Below are positions 53,345 through 64,000 of a stretch of DNA of 64,000 bases, one piece after another (the stretch's first letter is position 1; every line of letters starts with the position of its first letter). The notes under the pieces were generated by a model. That model did no database searches and was not told the origin of the DNA. It saw only the letters and a program-made list of their open reading frames with translations. This DNA comes from Hydractinia symbiolongicarpus. Lineage: Eukaryota; Cnidaria; Hydrozoa; Anthoathecata; Hydractiniidae. The stretch spans positions 10,664,001 through 10,728,000 of the forward strand of contig NC_079883.1 in the NCBI RefSeq assembly GCF_029227915.1, in the 5' to 3' direction. Both the position numbers and the translations under genes were made by a program.

Positions 53345-53896
53345 TTATTTTTTTGCGGTCTTCTTTGCTGCCTTTTTGGGAGTCTTTTTGACCTTCTTTG
53401 CTGCAGGTTTTTTAGCAACAGGCTTCTTTGTGGGTTTCTTAGCTGCTGGTTTCTTAGCCGAGGCTTTCTTTGTGGCAGGCTTCTTTGCTGCTTTCTTTGG
53501 CGTGCTCTTCTTTGCTGGCTTCTTTTTTGGTGTACTTTTCTTTGCAGTAGGCTTCTTTGCCGTTGGCTTTTTTGCTGCGGCCTTTTTCTTAGGTTTTTCT
53601 TTTTTTACCTGACCTAGCTTGAATGATCCAGAAGCACCAGTGCCTTTAGTTTGAATCAAATCGCCTGATGTTACTCCTCGTTTAAGAGCCATTTTCAGAT
53701 GATGATCTGAGTTTTCAGCAACTTTGTAATTTGCATGAATATATTTTGTAATAGCTTGGCGAGATGAACCACCGCGTTCCTTTAGGGTAGCGATAGCAGC
53801 CTTGATCATGTCCACATATTTAGGGTGATCAGCTGTCTTCTTTGCAGCAGGTTTCTTCTTGGGTGCGATTTTCTTTGGAGAAGCTGCTTCACTCAT
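53345..53896 (-). CDS. H1: Linker histone H1 (unit 10)
   Basis: Protein identical to the H1 at 5777..6328. Stem-loop at 53297..53312. Confidence 0.97.
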   Translation of the reverse strand: MSEAASPKKIAPKKKPAAKKTADHPKYVDMIKAAIATLKERGGSSRQAITKYIHANYKVAENSDHHLKMALKRGVTSGDLIQTKGTGASGSFKLGQVKKEKPKKKAAAKKPTAKKPTAKKSTPKKKPAKKSTPKKAAKKPATKKASAKKPAAKKPTKKPVAKKPAAKKVKKTPKKAAKKTAKK

Positions 53897-54475
53897 TTTT
53901 AATGTTTTCTTACAACAATCCAACGATAAACGATGCTTGTTATCACAGTAGAAGTATACTAAACATTACCGTGTAAATGAGATATAATTTAAGACGGTGC
54001 GAAGTATGCGGACGTAAAAGTACCACTCCCGGGAATTGATTTGGCGCGAAAACAGAAATGTGTGTTTCTGTACATCGTATAATGTCCGTTTTGGGAGCCG
54101 CGACTATGCGAAAGCATGTTAATTTTTATTTGTAGCACGACGCAATAGTCTGAAAGAGAAGCTGCTGGAGTTTGAGGTCTTCAGCATTACATCTACTCTG
54201 TTAATTTGGGCTTCTTCCGCGCCCGTGTTAGGATTTTCATAAAGCGTTCTTTGGTTTGCGTTGCGTATGTCGGCCTACATCATCGACACGGCCTGTTTCC
54301 GGCTATTAGGAGCAATTCATATATTGGGCACTGCGTTTCGACTTTTTTATTAGACCACAGTAAAAAAATTCACTCACAGAAGTCCCTTTCTTTCATGGCT
54401 ACAAACACGAAGAATTCTGTCGTAAGTAAAACGAATGCGCAAGCCAAAATAACGATGGGGCGAAGTCATAAGCAT

Positions 54476-54548
54476 CGCCCTGTGGCCCAATGGATAAGGC
54501 ATCTGACTACGAATCAGGGGATTCCAGGTTCGACTCCTGGCAGGGTCG
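54476..54548 (+). tRNA. tRNA-Arg(ACG)-like gene (unit 10)
   Basis: Same 73 bases as 1032..1104; G at 54556 in the flank. Confidence 0.8.
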
Positions 54549-54870
54549 CACTGTCGCATTTCGGCTGCATGGTCTACTGTGTAACGCGCGCGCACGTTCT
54601 GGCGTAATGCGTTGATAAACGGAATGTACGCAGTCATATTGGAAAGTAATATCACGCACTTAGTATCGTCGCCTTTGTTAGCATTCATGTAAGTTACCAT
54701 CCACTCGCTACAGTCGCTCTCCATCCTACGGCTAAATCAACAGCCGTGATTTTTACTATGTCGCCGTCCATCCGTACGCGGTGACAGTTGTAAGCTTTAC
54801 AGTAACGTGACATGCTCCACAAGCAGTTACGGTGTGTGGACGATGCCTATCATGGCAACGCTTGTTCTTT

Positions 54871-55056
54871 ATCGCTTCTCGGCCTAATGGCTAAGATCAA
54901 GTGTAGTATCTGTTCTTATCAGTTTAATATCTGGTAGGCCATTCTCTGAATGGTCAGTATATTAATCTGATTTTTGGCCTTGGGTCATGGAGGTGGATTC
55001 ATTCACGCCGTGACCACGGGTTGCCTTGGTGTTGCACTATTACCGATGGCGGCCCA
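54871..55056 (+). ncRNA. U2: U2 snRNA (unit 10)
   Basis: No difference seen from the U2 at 1427..1612. Confidence 0.95.
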
Positions 55057-55247
55057 CATAAGCAATAAAAGAATAATAGCAGTCCTCTTTCCGACGGCAC
55101 TCTGCATAGTCTACGGCGGGAACAAAACGCGTACACTGGGGGAGAATACAGCCTATGCCCCGCGACACGGCAGTTTATAACACACTCAAGCCACAAGCAT
55201 TAACAAACTTTGAAGGGTACCCTCATGCTACGGTGCAGTTCCAACTC

Positions 55248-55412
55248 ATACTTACCTGACGGGGAAGTAAAGACTGATCAATGAGGGTTTTCTTCCAGAG
55301 TGAGGCTCTTGCATTGCACTACGCTTGGGCTGACCTCTGCGATTACTGCAAACGTCAGTAACTCGACCGTACAATTTCTGGTAGTGGGGGCCTGCGTCCG
55401 CGCTCGCCCCCT
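55248..55412 (+). ncRNA. U1: U1 snRNA (unit 10)
   Basis: No difference seen from the U1 at 1804..1968. Confidence 0.95.
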
Positions 55413-55762
55413 CCTTAAGTCAAAATGAATGAGCTTAGAAAAGTTGCGCGGCCAAATGTCGGTGGTGACTTAAACGCTAAGGTAAAACCTCGCTTGGCTG
55501 TTACGAAACGTGATTGCGATATAAGTCCTCGGAAGGCGGCGGAATTTTATTTTATTTGCCATTCCGTCAGGGTTATTGGATGATCGGCAATAGATCGAGT
55601 TTGTATGCATTTGAAAGCTCTTTTTTCTCGTACTATCACCTGAAAATGTCGTAGGAAAATGTCATAGGAAACACTTTCAACAACCGCCACGTTCCTTAAT
55701 TGTTATAACAAGAAATATATCACAGCACCATTGAAATGAAAAGGCAACAAATGAAAATGAAA

Positions 55763-55881
55763 AGCCTACGACACCGGGAGTTCCCAGGCGGTCCCCCATC
55801 CAAGTACTATCCCGGCCCGACGATGCTTAACTTCCGTGATCAGACGAGAACGGGTGTGTTCATCGTGGTATGGCCGTAGAC
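55763..55881 (-). rRNA. 5S rRNA: 5S rRNA (unit 10)
   Basis: No difference seen from the 5S at 2319..2437. Confidence 0.97.
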
Positions 55882-56078
55882 ATTAGTAGGGGCAAATACG
55901 TGCAATTTATTTTGACGTTGTGATCAAATTTTTTTATTTAATTTCTTTGAGTTACTTAGGACAAGGCGTATGCATGGATTATCTATTAGACTTTAAGGTT
56001 ATAGTTTTGTGAAAAAAACAATGTTTTTTTAAAGATGTGTGGCTATAAAAATAGCCGTTGTTTTCTGAGTGTAGCGGT

Positions 56079-56459
56079 TTACTTCTTCTGTCCTTTGTCG
56101 TTCTTCTTTGGGAGTAAGACAGCTTGAATGTTTGGCAAAACACCACCAGCTGCAATGGTTACACCGCTCAAAAGTTTGTTTAATTCTTCATCATTACGAA
56201 CAGCCAATTGTAAATGTCTTGGAATAATCCTAGCTTTTTTGTTGTCTCTTGCTGCGTTACCAGCCAACTCCAATATCTCAGCAGATAAATATTCCAAGAC
56301 GGCTGCTAAGTAAACTGGTGCTCCAGATCCAATTCGGTTAGCATAGTGCCCTCTACGAAGGAATCTATGCACTCTACCGACTGGAAATTGAAGTCCAGCT
56401 CTTGAGGATCTTGTCTTGGCTTTAGCCTTAGCTTTTCCACCTTTTCCACGTCCAGACAT
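56079..56459 (-). CDS. H2A: Histone H2A (unit 10)
   Basis: Protein identical to unit 1. Stem-loop at 56041..56056. Confidence 0.98.
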   Translation of the reverse strand: MSGRGKGGKAKAKAKTRSSRAGLQFPVGRVHRFLRRGHYANRIGSGAPVYLAAVLEYLSAEILELAGNAARDNKKARIIPRHLQLAVRNDEELNKLLSGVTIAAGGVLPNIQAVLLPKKNDKGQKK

Positions 56460-56743
56460 AACTGCGATTTGATTTGTAAGTTAATACAAAAACGTACGAA
56501 TATTTAACGTAAGTGTTAACGAAATAAACTTTACTCGTTTTTTCATCATAAAAATAGGATCGAAATCATGTTTTTTTAACCAATCATAATTAAGTATTAA
56601 ACAAAAGATTTTTTTTTTAACCAATTAAATTGCGTATCGGCGTTTTCGGATCGAATTCGATCCGATTTTTTTACTTATAAACAAAAAGTTTTGACTTGCA
56701 GTTTAATGCTTATTTACAAGTTAAGTAGCAAAAATTTTTAACC

Positions 56744-57148
56744 ATGTCTGACGCAGCAGCTAAAGGAGGAAAACAGGCACCTAAAGTAGCCAAGAAAGGT
56801 GAAAAAAGAGCCGGCAAAAAAGGAGGAAAGATTGGTGGAACTGGTGAAAAGAAACGCAAGAGAAAGAGAAAGGAAAGTTATGCTATTTACATCTACAATG
56901 TTTTGAAACAAGTTCACCCAGATGTCGGAGTTTCAAGCAAAGCTATGAGCATCATGAACTCATTTGTCAACGACATCTTTGAGCGCATTGCTTCCGAAGC
57001 TTCGCGTTTGGCTCTTCAAAACAAAAAGTCGACCATCTCTTCTCGTGAAATTCAAACCGCAGTACGTCTTCTCTTGCCTGGAGAACTTGCAAAACACGCA
57101 GTCAGTGAAGGAACAAAAGCCGTCACAAAATACACAAGCAGCAAGTAA
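56744..57148 (+). CDS. H2B: Histone H2B (unit 10)
   Basis: Protein identical to unit 1. Stem-loop at 57172..57187. Confidence 0.98.
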   Translation: MSDAAAKGGKQAPKVAKKGEKRAGKKGGKIGGTGEKKRKRKRKESYAIYIYNVLKQVHPDVGVSSKAMSIMNSFVNDIFERIASEASRLALQNKKSTISSREIQTAVRLLLPGELAKHAVSEGTKAVTKYTSSK

Positions 57149-57610
57149 ACCAACGTCTACCAAACACAAACGGTCTTTTTTAAGACCACACATCTTTAAA
57201 AAAACATTTACTTGGCGTCACTACAAGTTAACCGAAGTTAATAAAACTTCTAAATAATGTGCTTAAGAACACTAGCCTACATTTAAAATACTTCCCCATG
57301 TGTGTGTGTGGATTAGCTTCACTTTTCATACGTATTATTAGCTGTACTTGCAGAAAAGACAAGTACATTGATCCATGTTATTGCTTACATTTAACTTAAC
57401 CCAGCTTTTCACGGAAACACTCCCAGGCAAATTAACCCTACAAAGTATTTCTAAATTTTTTTTGTGTCATATATGACATAGTATCGTATAGCAATAAATG
57501 TAACTGTGACAAGACTTTACACATTGTGTAATTTGGAAGCGTGCACAAAGTAATGTTTTAAAAGATTTGTGGCTATAAAAATAGCCGTTTTTGTTGAGCA
57601 ATGACAACGC

Positions 57611-57967
<357 letters not shown>

Positions 57968-58445
57968 TTAACAGAATTCAGACAGCTTTAAAAAGAGGCC
58001 ATAAAATTACCTACTGCTCGTGGAAACACCCTAATTAACCAATAGAGTTGCGTCATTACAAAATGTTCCGAACATTTTGTACATTTTTTTAAGTAAAACT
58101 GTAGTTTTTTTAAAAATTCGTGGTCTTAATGTTTCAGTAAGGCAATAAATTTGGCATCGTTGGAATTCGCCAAACCTTCTGCTACTTACTAAAAAAAAAA
58201 AAAGTCAAAAGCTTTTGTGTATCAGAAGATACAGCCGTTTTCCCGTAGCCAAAAAACACAGATTTTATAAAAATGTTAAAGTAATGAGCGTAATGTCATT
58301 ATGCAGCCAATCAGAAATTACTTTCTTAGCACCAATCAAATGGTTTGTTTTGAACCTTAGCTGTCAATCAATATGAGAAATAAAACTTTGGCGCGATAGT
58401 GCATTTTAGACCGTCTTGTGTATCCGTACTACATCGACTTCTTAA

Positions 58446-58859
<414 letters not shown>

Positions 58860-59220
58860 GCATCTTACCAAACAAAAAACGGCTATTTTTATAGCCACAC
58901 ATCCATAAAAAATATTACGGCTAGCTTTTTATATCAAACTTTGTTCTGCTTTCTGTTTAAATTTTATGCTACATAAAAATTTTATGCTACATAAAGTTTG
59001 ACAATGTTAAAAATATGAAGGGCAAGAAAAGTAAAAGCAAGAAAATAAGAAATTTAAAAACGAAAATACTTAAACTTAGGGAATCTAATCTTAAAATTAC
59101 TCTTTTTTAACTGTTTAAGTGACTTAAACAAGTTTAACTTTGTACCAAGATAATGTTTTTTTGTAAATGTGTGGCTATAAAAATAGCCGTTTGTTAATGT
59201 AATAGCCAGATACACACAAA

Positions 59221-59772
59221 TTATTTTTTTGCGGTCTTCTTTGCTGCCTTTTTGGGAGTCTTTTTGACCTTCTTTGCTGCAGGTTTTTTAGCAACAGGCT
59301 TCTTTGTGGGTTTCTTAGCTGCTGGTTTCTTAGCCGAGGCTTTCTTTGTGGCAGGCTTCTTTGCTGCTTTCTTTGGCGTGCTCTTCTTTGCTGGCTTCTT
59401 TTTTGGTGTACTTTTCTTTGCAGTAGGCTTCTTTGCCGTTGGCTTTTTTGCTGCGGCCTTTTTCTTAGGTTTTTCTTTTTTTACCTGACCTAGCTTGAAT
59501 GATCCAGAAGCACCAGTGCCTTTAGTTTGAATCAAATCGCCTGATGTTACTCCTCGTTTAAGAGCCATTTTCAGATGATGATCTGAGTTTTCAGCAACTT
59601 TGTAATTTGCATGAATATATTTTGTAATAGCTTGGCGAGATGAACCACCGCGTTCCTTTAGGGTAGCGATAGCAGCCTTGATCATGTCCACATATTTAGG
59701 GTGATCAGCTGTCTTCTTTGCAGCAGGTTTCTTCTTGGGTGCGATTTTCTTTGGAGAAGCTGCTTCACTCAT
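59221..59772 (-). CDS. H1: Linker histone H1 (unit 11)
   Basis: Protein identical to the H1 at 5777..6328. Stem-loop at 59173..59188. Confidence 0.97.
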   Translation of the reverse strand: MSEAASPKKIAPKKKPAAKKTADHPKYVDMIKAAIATLKERGGSSRQAITKYIHANYKVAENSDHHLKMALKRGVTSGDLIQTKGTGASGSFKLGQVKKEKPKKKAAAKKPTAKKPTAKKSTPKKKPAKKSTPKKAAKKPATKKASAKKPAAKKPTKKPVAKKPAAKKVKKTPKKAAKKTAKK

Positions 59773-60351
59773 TTTTAATGTTTTCTTACAACAATCCAAC
59801 GATAAACGATGCTTGTTATCACAGTAGAAGTATACTAAACATTACCGTGTAAATGAGATATAATTTAAGACGGTGCGAAGTATGCGGACGTAAAAGTACC
59901 ACTCCCGGGAATTGATTTGGCGCGAAAACAGAAATGTGTGTTTCTGTACATCGTATAATGTCCGTTTTGGGAGCCGCGACTATGCGAAAGCATGTTAATT
60001 TTTATTTGTAGCACGACGCAATAGTCTGAAAGAGAAGCTGCTGGAGTTTGAGGTCTTCAGCATTACATCTACTCTGTTAATTTGGGCTTCTTCCGCGCCC
60101 GTGTTAGGATTTTCATAAAGCGTTCTTTGGTTTGCGTTGCGTATGTCGGCCTACATCATCGACACGGCCTGTTTCCGGCTATTAGGAGCAATTCATATAT
60201 TGGGCACTGCGTTTCGACTTTTTTATTAGACCACAGTAAAAAAATTCACTCACAGAAGTCCCTTTCTTTCATGGCTACAAACACGAAGAATTCTGTCGTA
60301 AGTAAAACGAATGCGCAAGCCAAAATAACGATGGGGCGAAGTCATAAGCAT

Positions 60352-60424
60352 CGCCCTGTGGCCCAATGGATAAGGCATCTGACTACGAATCAGGGGATTC
60401 CAGGTTCGACTCCTGGCAGGGTCG
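60352..60424 (+). tRNA. tRNA-Arg(ACG)-like gene (unit 11)
   Basis: Same 73 bases as 1032..1104; G at 60432 in the flank. Confidence 0.8.
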
Positions 60425-60746
60425 CACTGTCGCATTTCGGCTGCATGGTCTACTGTGTAACGCGCGCGCACGTTCTGGCGTAATGCGTTGATAAACGGAA
60501 TGTACGCAGTCATATTGGAAAGTAATATCACGCACTTAGTATCGTCGCCTTTGTTAGCATTCATGTAAGTTACCATCCACTCGCTACAGTCGCTCTCCAT
60601 CCTACGGCTAAATCAACAGCCGTGATTTTTACTATGTCGCCGTCCATCCGTACGCGGTGACAGTTGTAAGCTTTACAGTAACGTGACATGCTCCACAAGC
60701 AGTTACGGTGTGTGGACGATGCCTATCATGGCAACGCTTGTTCTTT

Positions 60747-60932
60747 ATCGCTTCTCGGCCTAATGGCTAAGATCAAGTGTAGTATCTGTTCTTATCAGTT
60801 TAATATCTGGTAGGCCATTCTCTGAATGGTCAGTATATTAATCTGATTTTTGGCCTTGGGTCATGGAGGTGGATTCATTCACGCCGTGACCACGGGTTGC
60901 CTTGGTGTTGCACTATTACCGATGGCGGCCCA
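60747..60932 (+). ncRNA. U2: U2 snRNA (unit 11)
   Basis: No difference seen from the U2 at 1427..1612. Confidence 0.95.
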
Positions 60933-61123
60933 CATAAGCAATAAAAGAATAATAGCAGTCCTCTTTCCGACGGCACTCTGCATAGTCTACGGCGGGAACA
61001 AAACGCGTACACTGGGGGAGAATACAGCCTATGCCCCGCGACACGGCAGTTTATAACACACTCAAGCCACAAGCATTAACAAACTTTGAAGGGTACCCTC
61101 ATGCTACGGTGCAGTTCCAACTC

Positions 61124-61288
61124 ATACTTACCTGACGGGGAAGTAAAGACTGATCAATGAGGGTTTTCTTCCAGAGTGAGGCTCTTGCATTGCACTACGC
61201 TTGGGCTGACCTCTGCGATTACTGCAAACGTCAGTAACTCGACCGTACAATTTCTGGTAGTGGGGGCCTGCGTCCGCGCTCGCCCCCT
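61124..61288 (+). ncRNA. U1: U1 snRNA (unit 11)
   Basis: No difference seen from the U1 at 1804..1968. Confidence 0.95.
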
Positions 61289-61638
61289 CCTTAAGTCAAA
61301 ATGAATGAGCTTAGAAAAGTTGCGCGGCCAAATGTCGGTGGTGACTTAAACGCTAAGGTAAAACCTCGCTTGGCTGTTACGAAACGTGATTGCGATATAA
61401 GTCCTCGGAAGGCGGCGGAATTTTATTTTATTTGCCATTCCGTCAGGGTTATTGGATGATCGGCAATAGATCGAGTTTGTATGCATTTGAAAGCTCTTTT
61501 TTCTCGTACTATCACCTGAAAATGTCGTAGGAAAATGTCATAGGAAACACTTTCAACAACCGCCACGTTCCTTAATTGTTATAACAAGAAATATATCACA
61601 GCACCATTGAAATGAAAAGGCAACAAATGAAAATGAAA

Positions 61639-61757
61639 AGCCTACGACACCGGGAGTTCCCAGGCGGTCCCCCATCCAAGTACTATCCCGGCCCGACGAT
61701 GCTTAACTTCCGTGATCAGACGAGAACGGGTGTGTTCATCGTGGTATGGCCGTAGAC
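61639..61757 (-). rRNA. 5S rRNA: 5S rRNA (unit 11)
   Basis: No difference seen from the 5S at 2319..2437. Confidence 0.97.
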
Positions 61758-61954
61758 ATTAGTAGGGGCAAATACGTGCAATTTATTTTGACGTTGTGAT
61801 CAAATTTTTTTATTTAATTTCTTTGAGTTACTTAGGACAAGGCGTATGCATGGATTATCTATTAGACTTTAAGGTTATAGTTTTGTGAAAAAAACAATGT
61901 TTTTTTAAAGATGTGTGGCTATAAAAATAGCCGTTGTTTTCTGAGTGTAGCGGT

Positions 61955-62335
61955 TTACTTCTTCTGTCCTTTGTCGTTCTTCTTTGGGAGTAAGACAGCT
62001 TGAATGTTTGGCAAAACACCACCAGCTGCAATGGTTACACCGCTCAAAAGTTTGTTTAATTCTTCATCATTACGAACAGCCAATTGTAAATGTCTTGGAA
62101 TAATCCTAGCTTTTTTGTTGTCTCTTGCTGCGTTACCAGCCAACTCCAATATCTCAGCAGATAAATATTCCAAGACGGCTGCTAAGTAAACTGGTGCTCC
62201 AGATCCAATTCGGTTAGCATAGTGCCCTCTACGAAGGAATCTATGCACTCTACCGACTGGAAATTGAAGTCCAGCTCTTGAGGATCTTGTCTTGGCTTTA
62301 GCCTTAGGTTTTCCACCTTTTCCACGTCCAGACAT
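61955..62335 (-). CDS. H2A: Histone H2A, A10P variant (unit 11)
   Basis: C to G at 62308 (GCT to CCT on the coding strand) changes Ala10 (Met = 1) to Pro in the N-tail. The fold is unchanged. Stem-loop at 61917..61932. Confidence 0.97.
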   Translation of the reverse strand: MSGRGKGGKPKAKAKTRSSRAGLQFPVGRVHRFLRRGHYANRIGSGAPVYLAAVLEYLSAEILELAGNAARDNKKARIIPRHLQLAVRNDEELNKLLSGVTIAAGGVLPNIQAVLLPKKNDKGQKK

Positions 62336-62619
62336 AACTGCGATTTGATTTGTAAGTTAATACAAAAACGTACGAATATTTAACGTAAGTGTTAACGAAA
62401 TAAACTTTACTCGTTTTTTCATCATAAAAATAGGATCGAAATCATGTTTTTTTAACCAATCATAATTAAGTATTAAACAAAAGATTTTTTTTTTAACCAA
62501 TTAAATTGCGTATCGGCGTTTTCGGATCGAATTCGATCCGATTTTTTTACTTATAAACAAAAAGTTTTGACTTGCAGTTTAATGCTTATTTACAAGTTAA
62601 GTAGCAAAAATTTTTAACC

Positions 62620-63024
62620 ATGTCTGACGCAGCAGCTAAAGGAGGAAAACAGGCACCTAAAGTAGCCAAGAAAGGTGAAAAAAGAGCCGGCAAAAAAGGA
62701 GGAAAGATTGGTGGAACTGGTGAAAAGAAACGCAAGAGAAAGAGAAAGGAAAGTTATGCTATTTACATCTACAATGTTTTGAAACAAGTTCACCCAGATG
62801 TCGGAGTTTCAAGCAAAGCTATGAGCATCATGAACTCATTTGTCAACGACATCTTTGAGCGCATTGCTTCCGAAGCTTCGCGTTTGGCTCTTCAAAACAA
62901 AAAGTCGACCATCTCTTCTCGTGAAATTCAAACCGCAGTACGTCTTCTCTTGCCTGGAGAACTTGCAAAACACGCAGTCAGTGAAGGAACAAAAGCCGTC
63001 ACAAAATACACAAGCAGCAAGTAA
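62620..63024 (+). CDS. H2B: Histone H2B (unit 11)
   Basis: Protein identical to unit 1. Stem-loop at 63048..63063. Confidence 0.98.
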   Translation: MSDAAAKGGKQAPKVAKKGEKRAGKKGGKIGGTGEKKRKRKRKESYAIYIYNVLKQVHPDVGVSSKAMSIMNSFVNDIFERIASEASRLALQNKKSTISSREIQTAVRLLLPGELAKHAVSEGTKAVTKYTSSK

Positions 63025-63486
63025 ACCAACGTCTACCAAACACAAACGGTCTTTTTTAAGACCACACATCTTTAAAAAAACATTTACTTGGCGTCACTAC
63101 AAGTTAACCGAAGTTAATAAAACTTCTAAATAATGTGCTTAAGAACACTAGCCTACATTTAAAATACTTCCCCATGTGTGTGTGTGGATTAGCTTCACTT
63201 TTCATACGTATTATTAGCTGTACTTGCAGAAAAGACAAGTACATTGATCCATGTTATTGCTTACATTTAACTTAACCCAGCTTTTCACGGAAACACTCCC
63301 AGGCAAATTAACCCTACAAAGTATTTCTAAATTTTTTTTGTGTCATATATGACATAGTATCGTATAGCAATAAATGTAACTGTGACAAGACTTTACACAT
63401 TGTGTAATTTGGAAGCGTGCACAAAGTAATGTTTTAAAAGATTTGTGGCTATAAAAATAGCCGTTTTTGTTGAGCAATGACAACGC

Positions 63487-63843
<357 letters not shown>

Positions 63844-64000
63844 TTAACAGAATTCAGACAGCTTTAAAAAGAGGCCATAAAATTACCTACTGCTCGTGGA
63901 AACACCCTAATTAACCAATAGAGTTGCGTCATTACAAAATGTTCCGAACATTTTGTACATTTTTTTAAGTAAAACTGTAGTTTTTTTAAAAATTCGTGGT

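Overview
The window is a head-to-tail tandem array of one composite repeat, about 5,876 bp long. Eleven units are seen: the first and last are cut by the window edges and nine are complete. Every unit carries the five replication-dependent histone genes (H1, H2A, H2B, H3, H4), the spliceosomal RNAs U2 and U1, a 5S rRNA gene and a tRNA-Arg(ACG)-like gene. Intronless histone genes ending in 3' stem-loops, a metazoan-type U1/U2 pair and a canonical animal H3/H4 show that this is animal nuclear DNA. The H2A, H2B and H1 sequences and the AT-rich spacers look most like a cnidarian, perhaps a hydrozoan, but that placement is a judgement from memory and is not tested.

Unit order, left to right on the + strand, is H1(-), tRNA-Arg(+), a candidate Sm-type small RNA(+), U2(+), U1(+), 5S rRNA(-), H2A(-), H2B(+), H4(-), H3(+), then H1(-) of the next unit. 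H2A/H2B share a 284 bp divergent promoter and H4/H3 a 526 bp one. H2B/H4 and H3/H1 converge. Each histone gene ends in a 16-nt stem-loop 21-32 nt after the stop, followed by a conserved A-rich element that could be the U7-pairing site. U1 and U2 share a CCACAAGCA element at about -55, a likely snRNA proximal sequence element. H1 and H3 share a TTTGGCGCG E2F-like site.

Unit boundaries are set arbitrarily in the H3/H1 convergent spacer. Units are 5,876 bp, except unit 2 (5,870 bp, loss of three TG dinucleotides) and unit 7 (6,442 bp). Unit 7 holds a 566 bp rearrangement that adds a second complete 5S gene, a 3' fragment of H2A and a duplicated U2 tail. Otherwise I found only about ten single-base differences in 64 kb. 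They include H3 G34R in unit 10, H2B D3V in unit 8, H2A A10P in unit 11, and a change inside the U1 Sm site in unit 4.

Functionally the array groups the high-copy genes needed for chromatin (histones), splicing (U1, U2) and translation (5S, tRNA). Near-identity of the units points to strong concerted evolution, or to recent amplification. Regulatory sites are described for unit 1; each later unit entry gives the offset that converts those positions.
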